Of a DNA stretch of 64,000 nucleotides, positions 17,812 to 31,665 are shown piece after piece (within the stretch, counting starts at the first letter, position 1; every line of letters starts with the position of its first letter). Origin of the DNA: Luteibacter sp. Sphag1AF (GTDB lineage: Bacteria > Pseudomonadota > Gammaproteobacteria > Xanthomonadales > Rhodanobacteraceae); assembly GCF_014192715.1 (NCBI RefSeq), contig NZ_JACHYH010000001.1, positions 806,001 to 870,000 of the forward strand, given 5' to 3'. The notes beneath the pieces were generated by a model, which saw nothing but the letters and a program-made list of their open reading frames with translations, did not search any database and was not told the DNA's origin. A program made the translations under genes and the position numbers.

Positions 17812-18396
17812 ATGACGCAGGCCCATGACCCAGGTACGCCGCGCGTGAAGCGTTGCGCATGGTGCGATACCGACGACACCATGCGTGCGTACCACGATGA
17901 GGAATGGGGTGTGCCTGAATACGATGGCCGCGCGCTTTGGGAAAAGCTCATTCTCGACGGATTCCAGGCTGGCCTGTCCTGGCGCACCATCCTGCTGCGC
18001 CGCGAGGGCTTTCGCCGCGCATTCAAAGGCTTCGATCCGGTGAAGATCGCCGCCTTCACGGCAAAGGACGTGGAACGCCTCATGGGCGACGCGGGCATCA
18101 TCCGCTCCCGCTCCAAAATCGAGGCCACCATTGGCAACGCCCGCGCCTACCTGGCCATGCAGGCGGCCGGACAGGACTTCAGTAAGTTCTGCTGGAGTTT
18201 CGTCAACGGCAAGCCGGTGCAGACGCGGGGCCCGCGCCCCACCCAGACCGAGGCCTCCGTCGCCATGTCCAAGGCACTGAAAAAACTCGGATTCAAGTTC
18301 GTAGGGCCGGTCATCGTCTACGCGTGGATGCAGGCAACCGGCCTGGTGAACGACCACGAGAACACCTGTTTCCGTCGTCGCGAAGTGGCGCCGTGA
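17812..18396 (+). CDS. tag: DNA-3-methyladenine glycosylase I
   Basis: A 194-residue Tag enzyme that excises 3-methyladenine from alkylated DNA. The zinc-snap ligands are visible as RCAWC (Cys 15), a His at about 28 in AYHDEEWG and the C-terminal HENTC pair. [20 protein letters not shown] and the helix-hairpin region are characteristic. GAGGA sits about 8 nt before the ATG. It is constitutive in E. coli, and no Ada-type operator was recognised here. It diverges from the ABC exporter across a 141-bp gap. Confidence 0.95.
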   Translation: MTQAHDPGTPRVKRCAWCDTDDTMRAYHDEEWGVPEYDGRALWEKLILDGFQAGLSWRTILLRREGFRRAFKGFDPVKIAAFTAKDVERLMGDAGIIRSRSKIEATIGNARAYLAMQAAGQDFSKFCWSFVNGKPVQTRGPRPTQTEASVAMSKALKKLGFKFVGPVIVYAWMQATGLVNDHENTCFRRREVAP

Positions 18397-18468
18397 CCGG
18401 TTAACGATTTTCTACCCGACCCGGGCGTAGCGTGGGTCCTCACAGGGCACATCAAGAGCGAGGACGTC

Positions 18469-18756
18469 ATGGCTTCGAGCTCCGCACAGCTTTTCATTCC
18501 CCACTGCGACGCCACGCAAGGGCCATGGATTGTCCAGCGCGCCTCGATGCCCCTCGGTCGCTATTCGTCTCAGGCCCAGGCTATCGAAGCTGCGGAAGCC
18601 CTCGCGCCTCCGCTATCGGCAAGCCTGGGCCGTCCTGTCAAAATCCACGTGCAACAGGCGGATGGCGCGTGGCTGGAACACACGTTCGTGGCTGCCGGGC
18701 TGGTTAATCAGGCCAGCCCGCCCTTGCCGGGCAACCATCACGGCGCGGCGCGCTGA
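18469..18756 (+). CDS. conserved small protein, unknown function
   Basis: A 95-residue soluble protein with an N-terminal HCDATQGPWIVQRASMPLGR followed by an Ala-rich helix (SQAQAIEAAEALA) and a beta-like VKIHVQQADGAWLEHTF. That layout resembles DUF2188-type proteins (short beta, helix, beta units), but the match is weak. The ATG at 18469 has GAGGA upstream (GCGAGGACGTC). It lies between tag and dinG on the same strand and could share a transcript with either. Confidence 0.6.
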   Translation: MASSSAQLFIPHCDATQGPWIVQRASMPLGRYSSQAQAIEAAEALAPPLSASLGRPVKIHVQQADGAWLEHTFVAAGLVNQASPPLPGNHHGAAR

Positions 18757-18831
18757 CCTCAGCTTCATGAACGGGCCCGGGGTCCGGAGACCGGTTTCAG
18801 CTACCCTTACAGGGTTGCCGTACCGATCTGA

Positions 18832-20934
18832 ATGCCCATGCTCACCGAAGACACCAAGACCGCGATCCGGGCCTCCTACGGACGGCTGAAGGACGGCCTG
18901 ACGGGCTTTCGTGGGCGCACGTCCCAGCTTCGCATGATTGCCGAAGTGGCCCGCGCGCTGGCCGAACCGGCGGGCGCCGCCGTTATCGAGGCGCCGACCG
19001 GCACCGGCAAATCCATGGCCTATCTCATCGCCGGGCTGGAGGTGGCGCGGTCGCAGAAGAAAAAGCTGCTGATTGCCACGGCCACCGTGGCATTGCAGGA
19101 ACAGCTGGTTCAGCGCGACATTCCCCAGTACCTGTCGTTGTGCGGCGTCGAGGCAAAAATCGCGCTGGCCAAGGGCCGGCAGCGCTACCTGTGCCCGCGC
19201 AATCTGGCCATGGCCCGCGCCGAGCCCGCCGCTCAGGCGGGCTTCGGTTTTGACGCCGAACTGGCCATCTGGGCGAAGCCCCCTGCCGCACGCGACACCC
19301 AGGCCATCGACAAACTGACCGAGGCGTTTCAGTCCCACGCGTGGAATGGCGACATAGACACCAGCCCGGAGCCTCTTTCTGATCTGGTGCGGGGCATGGT
19401 CACCACCAGCGCGGGCGGCTGCACCGGGCGCAAGTGCGGTTCATTTGCCGTGTGTCCGTTCTTTACCGCACGCCGCGCCATCGGCGAGGCAGACATTGTG
19501 GTGGCCAACCAGGATCTGGTGCTGGCCGACCTCACCATGCCGCGTGACGAAGACACCTTCGGCGGCGTGATCCTGCCCAAGCCGGAAGACACTCTCTATA
19601 TTTTCGACGAAGCGCATCACGTGCCGTCCAAGGCGATTGACCGGGGCGCGTCGGATGTTCATCTGGCCGTGGCCGTGCGCCGCATCGGTCGCCTGCAAAA
19701 CCAGGTGCATGCCGCCTATTCGCTGACCGACAAGGAAAGCATCGGCAACCTGTCGCTGGATGCTGGTGACGAGAAGCTGGCAGAACTGTCCGCGTCGCTG
19801 GAAGAAATCGAACGCGAAATCCGCATGAGCTGGACGCCCTCGTCCAACGAGCTGGAGCCGGTATTCCGCGCCTCGCTGGGGCAGCTTCCGGACAACTGGA
19901 AAATTCACGCACAAAGCCTGCATCTGCTTACCCGCGACATCCAGCGCTGGCTGCGCACCGTGCGCCGCACTGTCGTGGAGATGGAAGCGGGTGGCCCCAC
20001 GCAGGATGCGCTGTCACGCGAGCTGGGCATCGCGCTGGAGCGCATGGAGCGCCAGGTGCGCACCTGGTACGCCTGGTCTGCCGACGACCGCGAGAACAGC
20101 CCGCCGCTGGCCCGCTGGGTCACGCTCACGCCGGAGCAACAACTGGTCTGCCACGCCTCTGCCGTGTCTGCGGGCGGCCTGCTGCGCAACGTGTTGTGGG
20201 ACAACGCATCGGCGGTAGTGATGACCTCGGCCACCCTCAGCGCGGGCGGCAATTTCCGCGGTTTCGCAGATTCCGTGGGCCTGCCCAATGAGGCGGTCAC
20301 CGTCAGCCTGCCATCGCCGTTTGATCTGGAGAAGCAGGCCACGCTGGCCGTTCCCGCGATGAACACCATGCCGGACGACCGCGAAGGTCATGCGCGCGAA
20401 GTGTCCGAATGGCTGGCCGCAAATCTGGACTGGGCGGCGGGCAATCTGGTGCTGTTCACCTCGCGCGCGAAACTCGACCGCGTGTTGCAGGTGTTGCCCA
20501 TCGAACACGTGCGCAAAGTCCGTGCGCAGGGATCACTGTCGAAGGCTCAGCTCATTGCGGAACACCGCGAAGACATCGAGGCCGGCAAGGGCAGCACCCT
20601 GTTTGGTCTGGCCTCGTTCGGCGAAGGTCTCGACCTCCCCGGCAAGCTGTGCGAAACCGTTGTCGTCACCCAACTGCCCTTCGCGGTGCCTACCGATCCG
20701 GTGGGTGCCACCTATGCCGAATGGCTGGAGTCACGCGGCCGCAATCCGTTCATCGAAGTGAGCATCCCCGACGCCACGCGCCTGCTGACGCAGTACTGCG
20801 GTCGCCTCATCCGAACCGAAACCGACACAGGACGCATCGTGCTGCTTGACCGCCGCGTCATCGTCAAACGTTACGGGCCGGGCATCCTCCGCGCCCTACC
20901 GCCCTTCGCCCGTGACATCGAGCGTGCCGCATGA
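18832..20934 (+). CDS. dinG: ATP-dependent DNA helicase DinG
   Basis: A 700-residue XPD-like superfamily 2 helicase (5' to 3') that resolves R-loops and G-quadruplexes. Walker A APTGTGKS spans residues 54-61, and the DEAH box lies at 259-262. Four Fe-S cysteines are at 121, 197, 202 and 208, matching the spacing of E. coli DinG (120, 194, 199, 205). The C-terminal helicase motifs SFGEGLDLPG and QYCGRLIRTETD are intact. No LexA box was recognised upstream, so SOS control cannot be claimed. The stop overlaps the next gene by 4 nt. Confidence 0.95.
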   Translation: MPMLTEDTKTAIRASYGRLKDGLTGFRGRTSQLRMIAEVARALAEPAGAAVIEAPTGTGKSMAYLIAGLEVARSQKKKLLIATATVALQEQLVQRDIPQYLSLCGVEAKIALAKGRQRYLCPRNLAMARAEPAAQAGFGFDAELAIWAKPPAARDTQAIDKLTEAFQSHAWNGDIDTSPEPLSDLVRGMVTTSAGGCTGRKCGSFAVCPFFTARRAIGEADIVVANQDLVLADLTMPRDEDTFGGVILPKPEDTLYIFDEAHHVPSKAIDRGASDVHLAVAVRRIGRLQNQVHAAYSLTDKESIGNLSLDAGDEKLAELSASLEEIEREIRMSWTPSSNELEPVFRASLGQLPDNWKIHAQSLHLLTRDIQRWLRTVRRTVVEMEAGGPTQDALSRELGIALERMERQVRTWYAWSADDRENSPPLARWVTLTPEQQLVCHASAVSAGGLLRNVLWDNASAVVMTSATLSAGGNFRGFADSVGLPNEAVTVSLPSPFDLEKQATLAVPAMNTMPDDREGHAREVSEWLAANLDWAAGNLVLFTSRAKLDRVLQVLPIEHVRKVRAQGSLSKAQLIAEHREDIEAGKGSTLFGLASFGEGLDLPGKLCETVVVTQLPFAVPTDPVGATYAEWLESRGRNPFIEVSIPDATRLLTQYCGRLIRTETDTGRIVLLDRRVIVKRYGPGILRALPPFARDIERAA

Positions 20935-21476
20935 CCATCATCCGTGCCGAATCCCTGGTCAGCGTGCCGTGGAAAAACGGCGGCGGTACCACGCGCGTCA
21001 TTGCCACCGACCGCGAGAACGCCACGCTGGATGACTTCCACTGGCGGGTCAGCATTGCCCAGGTCGATACGGCCTCGCCGTTCTCGGTGTTCCCCGGTAT
21101 TGATCGCACCATCGTGCTGCTCAATGGCGCGGGCTTTCACATGACGCTGGATGGCAAGGAGCGCCATGCACTGACCACGCCTTACGAGCCCTTCGAGTTC
21201 GCGGGCGAATCACGCGTGGACATCGAACTGGCCGGCGGTCCCACACAGGACTTCAACCTGATGACGCGCCGCCCCCACGCACGCGGCTTTGTCGCCGTGT
21301 GCGCAGGCAACGTGACGCTGTCCGCCAGCGATTCCATCGCGCTGGCCTATCTTGTCGTCGGGGAAGCCCACGTCGACGGCGTGCTGCTCCAGCCGGGCGA
21401 CTCATGGCGCCCCACCACCGAAGCGGCCATCCGCCTGGGCGAGGGTGCTCTCGCCATCGTCGCGCACGTGGCTTGA
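20931..21476 (+). CDS. hutD: HutD/Ves family cupin protein
   Basis: A 181-residue HutD/Ves-like cupin. The N-terminal VPWKNGGGTTRVIA signature is diagnostic, followed by WRVSIAQVDTASPFSVFPGIDR and a second cupin barrel half. In pseudomonads HutD is associated with histidine utilisation and is proposed to bind formylglutamate or urocanate. Here no hut genes are nearby, so the role is open; E. coli Ves is a stand-alone relative. The ATG overlaps the dinG stop (ATGA). Confidence 0.85.
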   Translation: MTIIRAESLVSVPWKNGGGTTRVIATDRENATLDDFHWRVSIAQVDTASPFSVFPGIDRTIVLLNGAGFHMTLDGKERHALTTPYEPFEFAGESRVDIELAGGPTQDFNLMTRRPHARGFVAVCAGNVTLSASDSIALAYLVVGEAHVDGVLLQPGDSWRPTTEAAIRLGEGALAIVAHVA

Positions 21477-21490
21477 CGCGCGATTCACGC

Positions 21491-21527
21491 GCTCCGGGCG
21501 TTGATGGCAGGCCTCACCACCCGGAGC
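21491..21527 (+). promoter_or_regulatory. hairpin that can sequester the ribosome site of the lipocalin gene
   Basis: GCTCCGGG (21491-21498) pairs perfectly with CCCGGAGC (21520-21527) across a 21-nt loop. The 3' arm contains the only Shine-Dalgarno-like sequence (GGAG, 21523-21526) before the lipocalin ATG at 21535. Folding would block initiation; whether it is regulated is unknown. Confidence 0.45.
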
Positions 21528-21534
21528 GTTACTC

Positions 21535-22068
21535 ATGCGACTTGCTGCTGCCATGGTCAGCCTGATGGCCATCACTGTATCCCATGCTGGCACGGTCACC
21601 GCCGTGCCCCACGTGGATCTGGCCCGTTACGCCGGACAATGGCATGAGATAGCGCGCCTGCCGATGTACTTCCAGCGTCAGTGCGACCGCAACGTCACGG
21701 CCACCTATACACCTCATGCGGATGGCACCATCGGGGTGCACAACGCCTGCGTAAAGAAAGATGGCAGTTCCATCGCCTCCGATGGGGTGGCGCGCCTGGC
21801 CGATCCCAAAGGACCGTCCTCACGGCTTCAGGTGCGCTTCGCACCCCGCTGGCTCAGCTGGCTCCCGTTCGTGTGGGCTGACTACTGGGTAATCGCCCTT
21901 GACGATCACTACCGCTGGGCCATGGTCGGCCAGCCGGGGCAGAAATACCTGTGGATACTGTCGCGTGAACCGTCGCTCGACCGCGCCACATTCGACACAT
22001 TGAAAACCCGGGCAGTAGGGATGGGCTACGATCTCACCCCTCTTATCATCTCGGGCACCGTCGAGTGA
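21535..22068 (+). CDS. lipocalin family protein (Blc-like), secreted
   Basis: A 177-residue lipocalin. The signature YAGQWHEIARLP (about 33-44) with the invariant GxW, and the second motif DDHYRWAMVGQP, are clear. E. coli Blc is an outer-membrane lipoprotein, but here the N-terminus is a plain signal peptide (cleavage near SHA, residue 18) with no lipobox Cys, so the product is probably periplasmic. The family binds lysophospholipids or fatty acids. A predicted hairpin covers its ribosome site. Its stop overlaps the next gene's GTG. Confidence 0.88.
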   Translation: MRLAAAMVSLMAITVSHAGTVTAVPHVDLARYAGQWHEIARLPMYFQRQCDRNVTATYTPHADGTIGVHNACVKKDGSSIASDGVARLADPKGPSSRLQVRFAPRWLSWLPFVWADYWVIALDDHYRWAMVGQPGQKYLWILSREPSLDRATFDTLKTRAVGMGYDLTPLIISGTVE

Positions 22069-22451
22069 CTGCCAGCACCTGTCCCTGCGGTTCCGGAAAA
22101 ACCTTCGCCGCATGCTGCGCGCCACTGCATGAAGGCATAGCGGCAGCCACTGCCGAAGCGTTGATGCGCTCGCGCTATAGCGCCTATGTACTGGGCAACG
22201 AGCCTTATCTGCTGGCAACGTGGCATGCAGATACACGCCCCGCGTCACTCGACCTTGCCATCCAGTCACCGAAACCCACCTGGCTAGGACTGGACGTCAA
22301 ACGCCACACTGTCACAGGCACGGACTCGGCTGTCGTCGAGTTCGTTGCACGCTTGCGCCACGGTGGTGGTCGCGCCGAACGACTGCATGAAACCAGTCGT
22401 TTCGTGCGCGAGAACGGACAGTGGTTCTATGTGGACGGGGATATCGCTTAA
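22065..22451 (+). CDS. YchJ-family SEC-C zinc-motif protein
   Basis: A 128-residue protein of the UPF0225/YchJ family. The N-terminal zinc-binding SEC-C motif CPCGSGKTFAACC (residues 6-18) is followed by LMRSRYSAYVLGNEPYL and the NTF2-like WLGLDV and HETSRFVRENGQWFYVDG. The family function is unknown, with a proposed role in protein or RNA quality control from the SEC-C motif. The GTG start overlaps the lipocalin stop. It converges on the SDR gene with a 14-bp gap. Confidence 0.9.
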   Translation: MTASTCPCGSGKTFAACCAPLHEGIAAATAEALMRSRYSAYVLGNEPYLLATWHADTRPASLDLAIQSPKPTWLGLDVKRHTVTGTDSAVVEFVARLRHGGGRAERLHETSRFVRENGQWFYVDGDIA

Positions 22452-22465
22452 GGCGAGCATGACGG

Positions 22466-23260
22466 TTACACGATGGAGCGGACCACACCCCCGTCCACGC
22501 GCACCGCAGCACCCGTGGTGGCAGACGCCTGTTCCGACGCCAGATACACCGACATGTTCGCCACCTCATCCACGGTGGCCAGCCGCTTGATGAGGGACGA
22601 CGGCCGATGGTCGGCGATGAAGTCTTTCTCCACCTGCTCCAGCGACACGCCCTTCTCCACGGCAATCTTTCCGAAGAAGTCGCCCACGCCTTCGGAGCGA
22701 GTGGGGCCGGGCAGGATCGCGTTGACGGTGACGCCTGTGCCAGCCAGCGTCTCCGCAAGGCCACGTGACACACCCAGCTGCGCCGTCTTCGTCACACCGT
22801 AATGCACCATCTCCGCCGGGATCTGGACACCTGACTCGCTGGAGATGAACTGGATGCGACCCCAGCCGCGCTCGGCCATGCCACGGGCGTAGTGGCGCGA
22901 CAGACGCACGCCGGAAAGTACGTTGACGTCGAAGTAGTGCAGCCACTCGTCGTCGGAAATGTCCGCAAATGCCTTGGGCTCGAAGATGCCCAGATTGTTG
23001 ACCAGGATGTCCGCGTCACGCACTTGAGCAATCAGGTGCTCCGCGCCCTCGCGGGTACCCAGATCGCCGGCAACACCGATAAGGCGGGCCTGGGCCACAT
23101 CGCTGCGGATGTGCGCGATGGCGGCATCCACGCGGGCCTGGGTGCGTCCGGTTACCACGACCTCCGCGCCAGCGCGTGCCAGCCCCTGAGCGATGGCCAG
23201 TCCGATACCAGCGGTGGAACCGGTAACGATGGCGCGACGTGATGCGAGATTGATATGCAT
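22466..23260 (-). CDS. short-chain dehydrogenase/reductase (SDR)
   Basis: A 264-residue classical SDR oxidoreductase. The NAD(P) motif TGSTAGIG spans about residues 13-20, NNLG is at about 88-91, and the catalytic Ser 141, Tyr 154 and Lys 158 lie in SSESGV and YGVTK. ILPGPTRSEGVGDFF is the usual substrate-loop start. The Arg-containing VVVTGRTQARVD after beta-2 suggests NADP preference. The substrate is unknown. The ATG at 23260 is preferred to the more distal one because the conserved beta-1 strand begins only eight residues later. Confidence 0.9.
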   Translation of the reverse strand: MHINLASRRAIVTGSTAGIGLAIAQGLARAGAEVVVTGRTQARVDAAIAHIRSDVAQARLIGVAGDLGTREGAEHLIAQVRDADILVNNLGIFEPKAFADISDDEWLHYFDVNVLSGVRLSRHYARGMAERGWGRIQFISSESGVQIPAEMVHYGVTKTAQLGVSRGLAETLAGTGVTVNAILPGPTRSEGVGDFFGKIAVEKGVSLEQVEKDFIADHRPSSLIKRLATVDEVANMSVYLASEQASATTGAAVRVDGGVVRSIV

Positions 23261-23343
23261 GACAGGTCCGGAATGAGTGAACAACGGGAACTCATAGCGT
23301 CGGGGCGTTGCACAGGTGAATCAATGGCGACAAACGCAAAGAA

Positions 23344-23363
23344 CCTTTTCCTCCAGGGAAAGG
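23344..23363 (-). terminator. probable intrinsic terminator after the NRDE gene
   Basis: CCTTTTCC (23344-23351) and GGGAAAGG (23356-23363) pair (one G-U) around a 4-nt loop, directly after the NRDE stop at 23365. On the minus strand the stem is followed by a T-rich stretch (TTCTTTGCGTTT). Confidence 0.5.
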
Positions 23364-23364
23364 A

Positions 23365-24138
23365 TCAGGCGACATCGTCGGCGGTATCGACCCGCGTCTG
23401 TCCGAGGAAAACGCCATCAGGCCCGAAGCGGCGTTCGATGATGGTGGCGTTGTCCTCGTAGTCGATCATGATGATCGTGCTGGCACGTGTGCCGTAGCTC
23501 TCACCGGCGATGAATGCGCTGGACAGGAAGCGCTCGCGCTCCACGCCGATACCGGTATCGGGAAGCAAACCATCCGGCCAGCGCTGCCGGTCGGACAGCA
23601 TGTCGAACAACGCCTCCGTCTCATCGACGCCGCCCTTCTCGATCCACAGCGAAAGACGCTCAGTCAGCGCATGCGTTTTGGGCCACGGAGCATTGAAGTC
23701 AGCGTTGGAAAGGCCGTGAATGCCATCGGGAACCGCCTGGACGCGCGTGTCCGGATGGTTGCCCATGAAGAACGCGTCGTTCGCGTCAAACGTCAGAAAG
23801 TTGAAAGGCCGGTACCGATGGGCCGTGGCTCCGAGTTCCTGCGCGTGATCGCGCGCGGGAATCGACGCGTCCAGATAATCTGCCGCCAGCAATCCGCGGG
23901 ACAGCCCACTGTGGTCGGCCGCCGGATCGCGTACGTTGGTGATGACGCATGCGCGACCGTGATCGGCCACACCCATCCACGTACCACCGGCTTCAAGATC
24001 GCGCCCGGCCACAATGGCCGGAGCCTCGTCCCATCGCGCAAGTGGCGCGGTCGGACGCACGTGAAACTCGTCGCGATTGCCAAGCATCAACAGCCGCCAG
24101 CGCGGATGCGCCTTCCAGGCGAATGCGATCAGGCACAT
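23365..24138 (-). CDS. NRDE family protein (TANGO2-like)
   Basis: A 257-residue protein of the NRDE/Ser-Thr-rich T10 (TANGO2) family. The MCLIAFAW N-terminus and GNRDEFHVRPTAPLARW motif are diagnostic, as is GGTWMGVADHGRACVITN. The N-terminal Cys 2 is positioned like an Ntn-hydrolase nucleophile. Eukaryotic and bacterial TANGO2-like proteins have been linked to heme handling and membrane metabolism. The role here is inferred only from family. It is read leftwards, separated from the SDR by a terminator-like hairpin. Confidence 0.88.
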   Translation of the reverse strand: MCLIAFAWKAHPRWRLLMLGNRDEFHVRPTAPLARWDEAPAIVAGRDLEAGGTWMGVADHGRACVITNVRDPAADHSGLSRGLLAADYLDASIPARDHAQELGATAHRYRPFNFLTFDANDAFFMGNHPDTRVQAVPDGIHGLSNADFNAPWPKTHALTERLSLWIEKGGVDETEALFDMLSDRQRWPDGLLPDTGIGVERERFLSSAFIAGESYGTRASTIIMIDYEDNATIIERRFGPDGVFLGQTRVDTADDVA

Positions 24139-24213
24139 GGATGCCGCCGTTTTTGTAACGAAGCCATTGCGCCATTGTGCGCCCAAGCCACGCACTCGGC
24201 CAGTCTCGGCGCG

Positions 24214-24242
24214 TGAAGAGGCGGCTCGGACCCGCCTCTTCA
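24214..24242 (-). terminator. strong hairpin just after gltD
   Basis: Perfect 11-bp arms (24214-24224 and 24232-24242) with a 7-nt loop start 3 nt after the gltD stop. No T-run follows on the minus strand, so it may act in mRNA stabilisation or Rho-assisted ending instead of classical intrinsic termination. Confidence 0.55.
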
Positions 24243-24244
24243 CC

Positions 24245-30129
<5,885 letters not shown>

Positions 30130-30230
30130 CCGCCTCCTCCTGGCATTAGGTTTTGCTGGGCGTCCGGAGCGCAGCTTCCCCGCGCGGCGAAAGTTCCGCC
30201 ACACTGTGAAGCGATCCGGACATGCGCCTC

Positions 30231-30260
30231 ACTTTACGCACATTTGCCGCGGCGCGTCAA
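30231..30260 (-). promoter_or_regulatory. candidate sigma-70 promoter for gltBD
   Basis: On the minus strand, TTGACG (30260-30255) is followed after 18 nt by TAAAGT (30236-30231). The predicted start near 30224 gives a leader of about 95 nt before the gltB ATG. Confidence 0.4.
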
Positions 30261-30262
30261 AA

Positions 30263-30280
30263 CGTCTGGACGTCCAAACG
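30263..30280. promoter_or_regulatory. 18-bp imperfect palindrome next to the gltB -35
   Basis: CGTCTGGACGTCCAAACG pairs at 8 of 9 positions, with a perfect TGGACGTCCA core (30267-30276). It ends 3 nt upstream of the candidate -35, a typical activator or repressor position. The factor is unknown. Confidence 0.4.
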
Positions 30281-30448
30281 TGATGGCAACACGAAGCCAA
30301 CGAAATTCTTACCCGCCGTCCGCGCAGACCACTGGCCAGGAGTGGCGTCACGACGTGGGCCGCGGGACATACCAGCGCACAGGCGGCGCGGTCGTCATCG
30401 GCGGCCAGGAACGCCGGATATCCCCACCCCAGGCCCTGCCGCATGGGT

Positions 30449-30454
30449 AATAAT
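30449..30454 (+). promoter_or_regulatory. candidate -10 element for envC (possible leaderless transcript)
   Basis: AATAAT (within TAATAAT) matches the -10 consensus at 5 of 6 positions and ends exactly 6 nt before the envC ATG, the same geometry as at rlmI. There is no Shine-Dalgarno sequence in the 15 nt before the ATG. Confidence 0.33.
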
Positions 30455-30460
30455 CCCCGG

Positions 30461-31624
30461 ATGCACCCACGCACCCGATTCCTCGTCCTTTGCCTCGCCA
30501 TGACTTTCGCCACCGCCCTCCCCGCCGCCGCGCAGGAGGCCAAGGCGCGCTCGGAGCAGGCTGAGACCCGGCAAAAGCTGGACGACGTTCGCAAGAACAT
30601 CGACGCCCTGACCCGCGAACAGCGCGACACCGCCAATGCGCGCGACAGCGCCAACGCCGAACTGGCCCGCCAGGCCGAGCAGGTGTCCGCTGCGGCAAAG
30701 GCCGTAAGGGACACCGACGCCCAGCTGGCCGCCCACCGCCAGGACCTTCAACAGCTGGGCCAGCAGCGTGACGGCCTGCAATCGGGGCTGGACAAACAGA
30801 AGGGAGCGCTCAACGACCTGCTTCGCGCGACCTATACGCTGGGCCGAAGTTCTGACCTCCAACTGCTTCTGGGCGACGAAGACATCGCAAGAATTTCCCG
30901 TGCGCTGGCTTATTCGCGCTACTTCCAGGAAAACCGCGTAGCGCGCATTCGTTCGCTGCTGGCGGATCTTTCCCGGCTTGAAGAGGTCGAAGCTGCCATC
31001 GTGGCAGAGCAGGATGCGCTGCAGGCGACTCTGGCGGAACGGGAAAAGCGCGCGCGCGATCTCGAAGTCCAGCGGTCGAAGCAGCAGAAGGCAGTGGCAG
31101 ACGCAGATTCCAGATATAAAGACCAGGGCCAGCGCCTTGCCGCACTGAAGCAGGACGCCGAGGCGATGAATGCGCTGGTGGCCAAGCTCCAGAAGGTGAT
31201 CGACGAGGCGCCCAGGGCCGCCGCGCCCAGCGCCCCGAAGGGGGAGCCCGCCGGCACGCCCACCGCCAACCTGCGCGGCGACCTTCCCTGGCCGGCATCA
31301 GGCCCCGTGCACGCATTCGGTGCCGGCGTGCTCATCGGCGCCCCGCGCGGCGAGCAGGTGCACGCCGTGTCGCGCGGCCGCGTGGTTTTCGCCAACTTTC
31401 TGCGTGGCTACGGCATGATGATCATCGTGAACCACGGCAATGGCTGGATGAGCCTTTACGGCAACAATGAAACACTGCTGCACAACGTTGGCGACATGGT
31501 GGAAGCGGGTGAATCGGTAGGTACCGCCGCCCCGTCAGCAGGCACCAACAGCGGCGTGTATTTTGAGCTGAGACAAAACGGCAAGCCGGTCGATCCCAAA
31601 GCCTGGCTGAGCCGTCGCAAGTAA
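30461..31624 (+). CDS. envC: murein hydrolase activator EnvC (degenerate LytM protein)
   Basis: A 387-residue periplasmic protein. It has a signal peptide with cleavage near AAA-Q at about residue 25, a long coiled coil (about 26-250, two segments rich in Gln, Ala, Asp and Arg) and a C-terminal LytM domain (about 280-385). The LytM zinc residues are not conserved: the usual HxGxD is replaced by GVLIGAPRG, and HxH by YFELRQN. That fits EnvC-type activators of division amidases, not endopeptidases. The ATG at 30461 gives a clean signal peptide; an in-frame ATG six codons upstream overlaps the -10-like sequence. The CTP protease gene follows by 41 bp, as in many gammaproteobacteria. Confidence 0.88.
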   Translation: MHPRTRFLVLCLAMTFATALPAAAQEAKARSEQAETRQKLDDVRKNIDALTREQRDTANARDSANAELARQAEQVSAAAKAVRDTDAQLAAHRQDLQQLGQQRDGLQSGLDKQKGALNDLLRATYTLGRSSDLQLLLGDEDIARISRALAYSRYFQENRVARIRSLLADLSRLEEVEAAIVAEQDALQATLAEREKRARDLEVQRSKQQKAVADADSRYKDQGQRLAALKQDAEAMNALVAKLQKVIDEAPRAAAPSAPKGEPAGTPTANLRGDLPWPASGPVHAFGAGVLIGAPRGEQVHAVSRGRVVFANFLRGYGMMIIVNHGNGWMSLYGNNETLLHNVGDMVEAGESVGTAAPSAGTNSGVYFELRQNGKPVDPKAWLSRRK

Positions 31625-31665
31625 CGCGGATACCCACACCCCACAAGGCAGTACCGGAGACTGGC

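Larger units (their letters stand above)
30130..30460. other. 331-bp intergenic region between divergent gltB and envC
   Basis: No credible gene is seen here. On the minus strand it carries a plausible sigma-70 promoter and an adjacent palindrome for gltBD. On the plus strand its right end carries the AATAAT element of envC. The middle (30290-30440) shows nothing I can support. Confidence 0.6.

Noticed and set aside
30261-30278. Possible MetJ-type tandem boxes upstream of gltB
   Set aside because: Only loosely resembles paired AGACGTCT boxes, MetJ is not established in this order, and gltB is not a methionine gene. Kept only as a generic palindrome.
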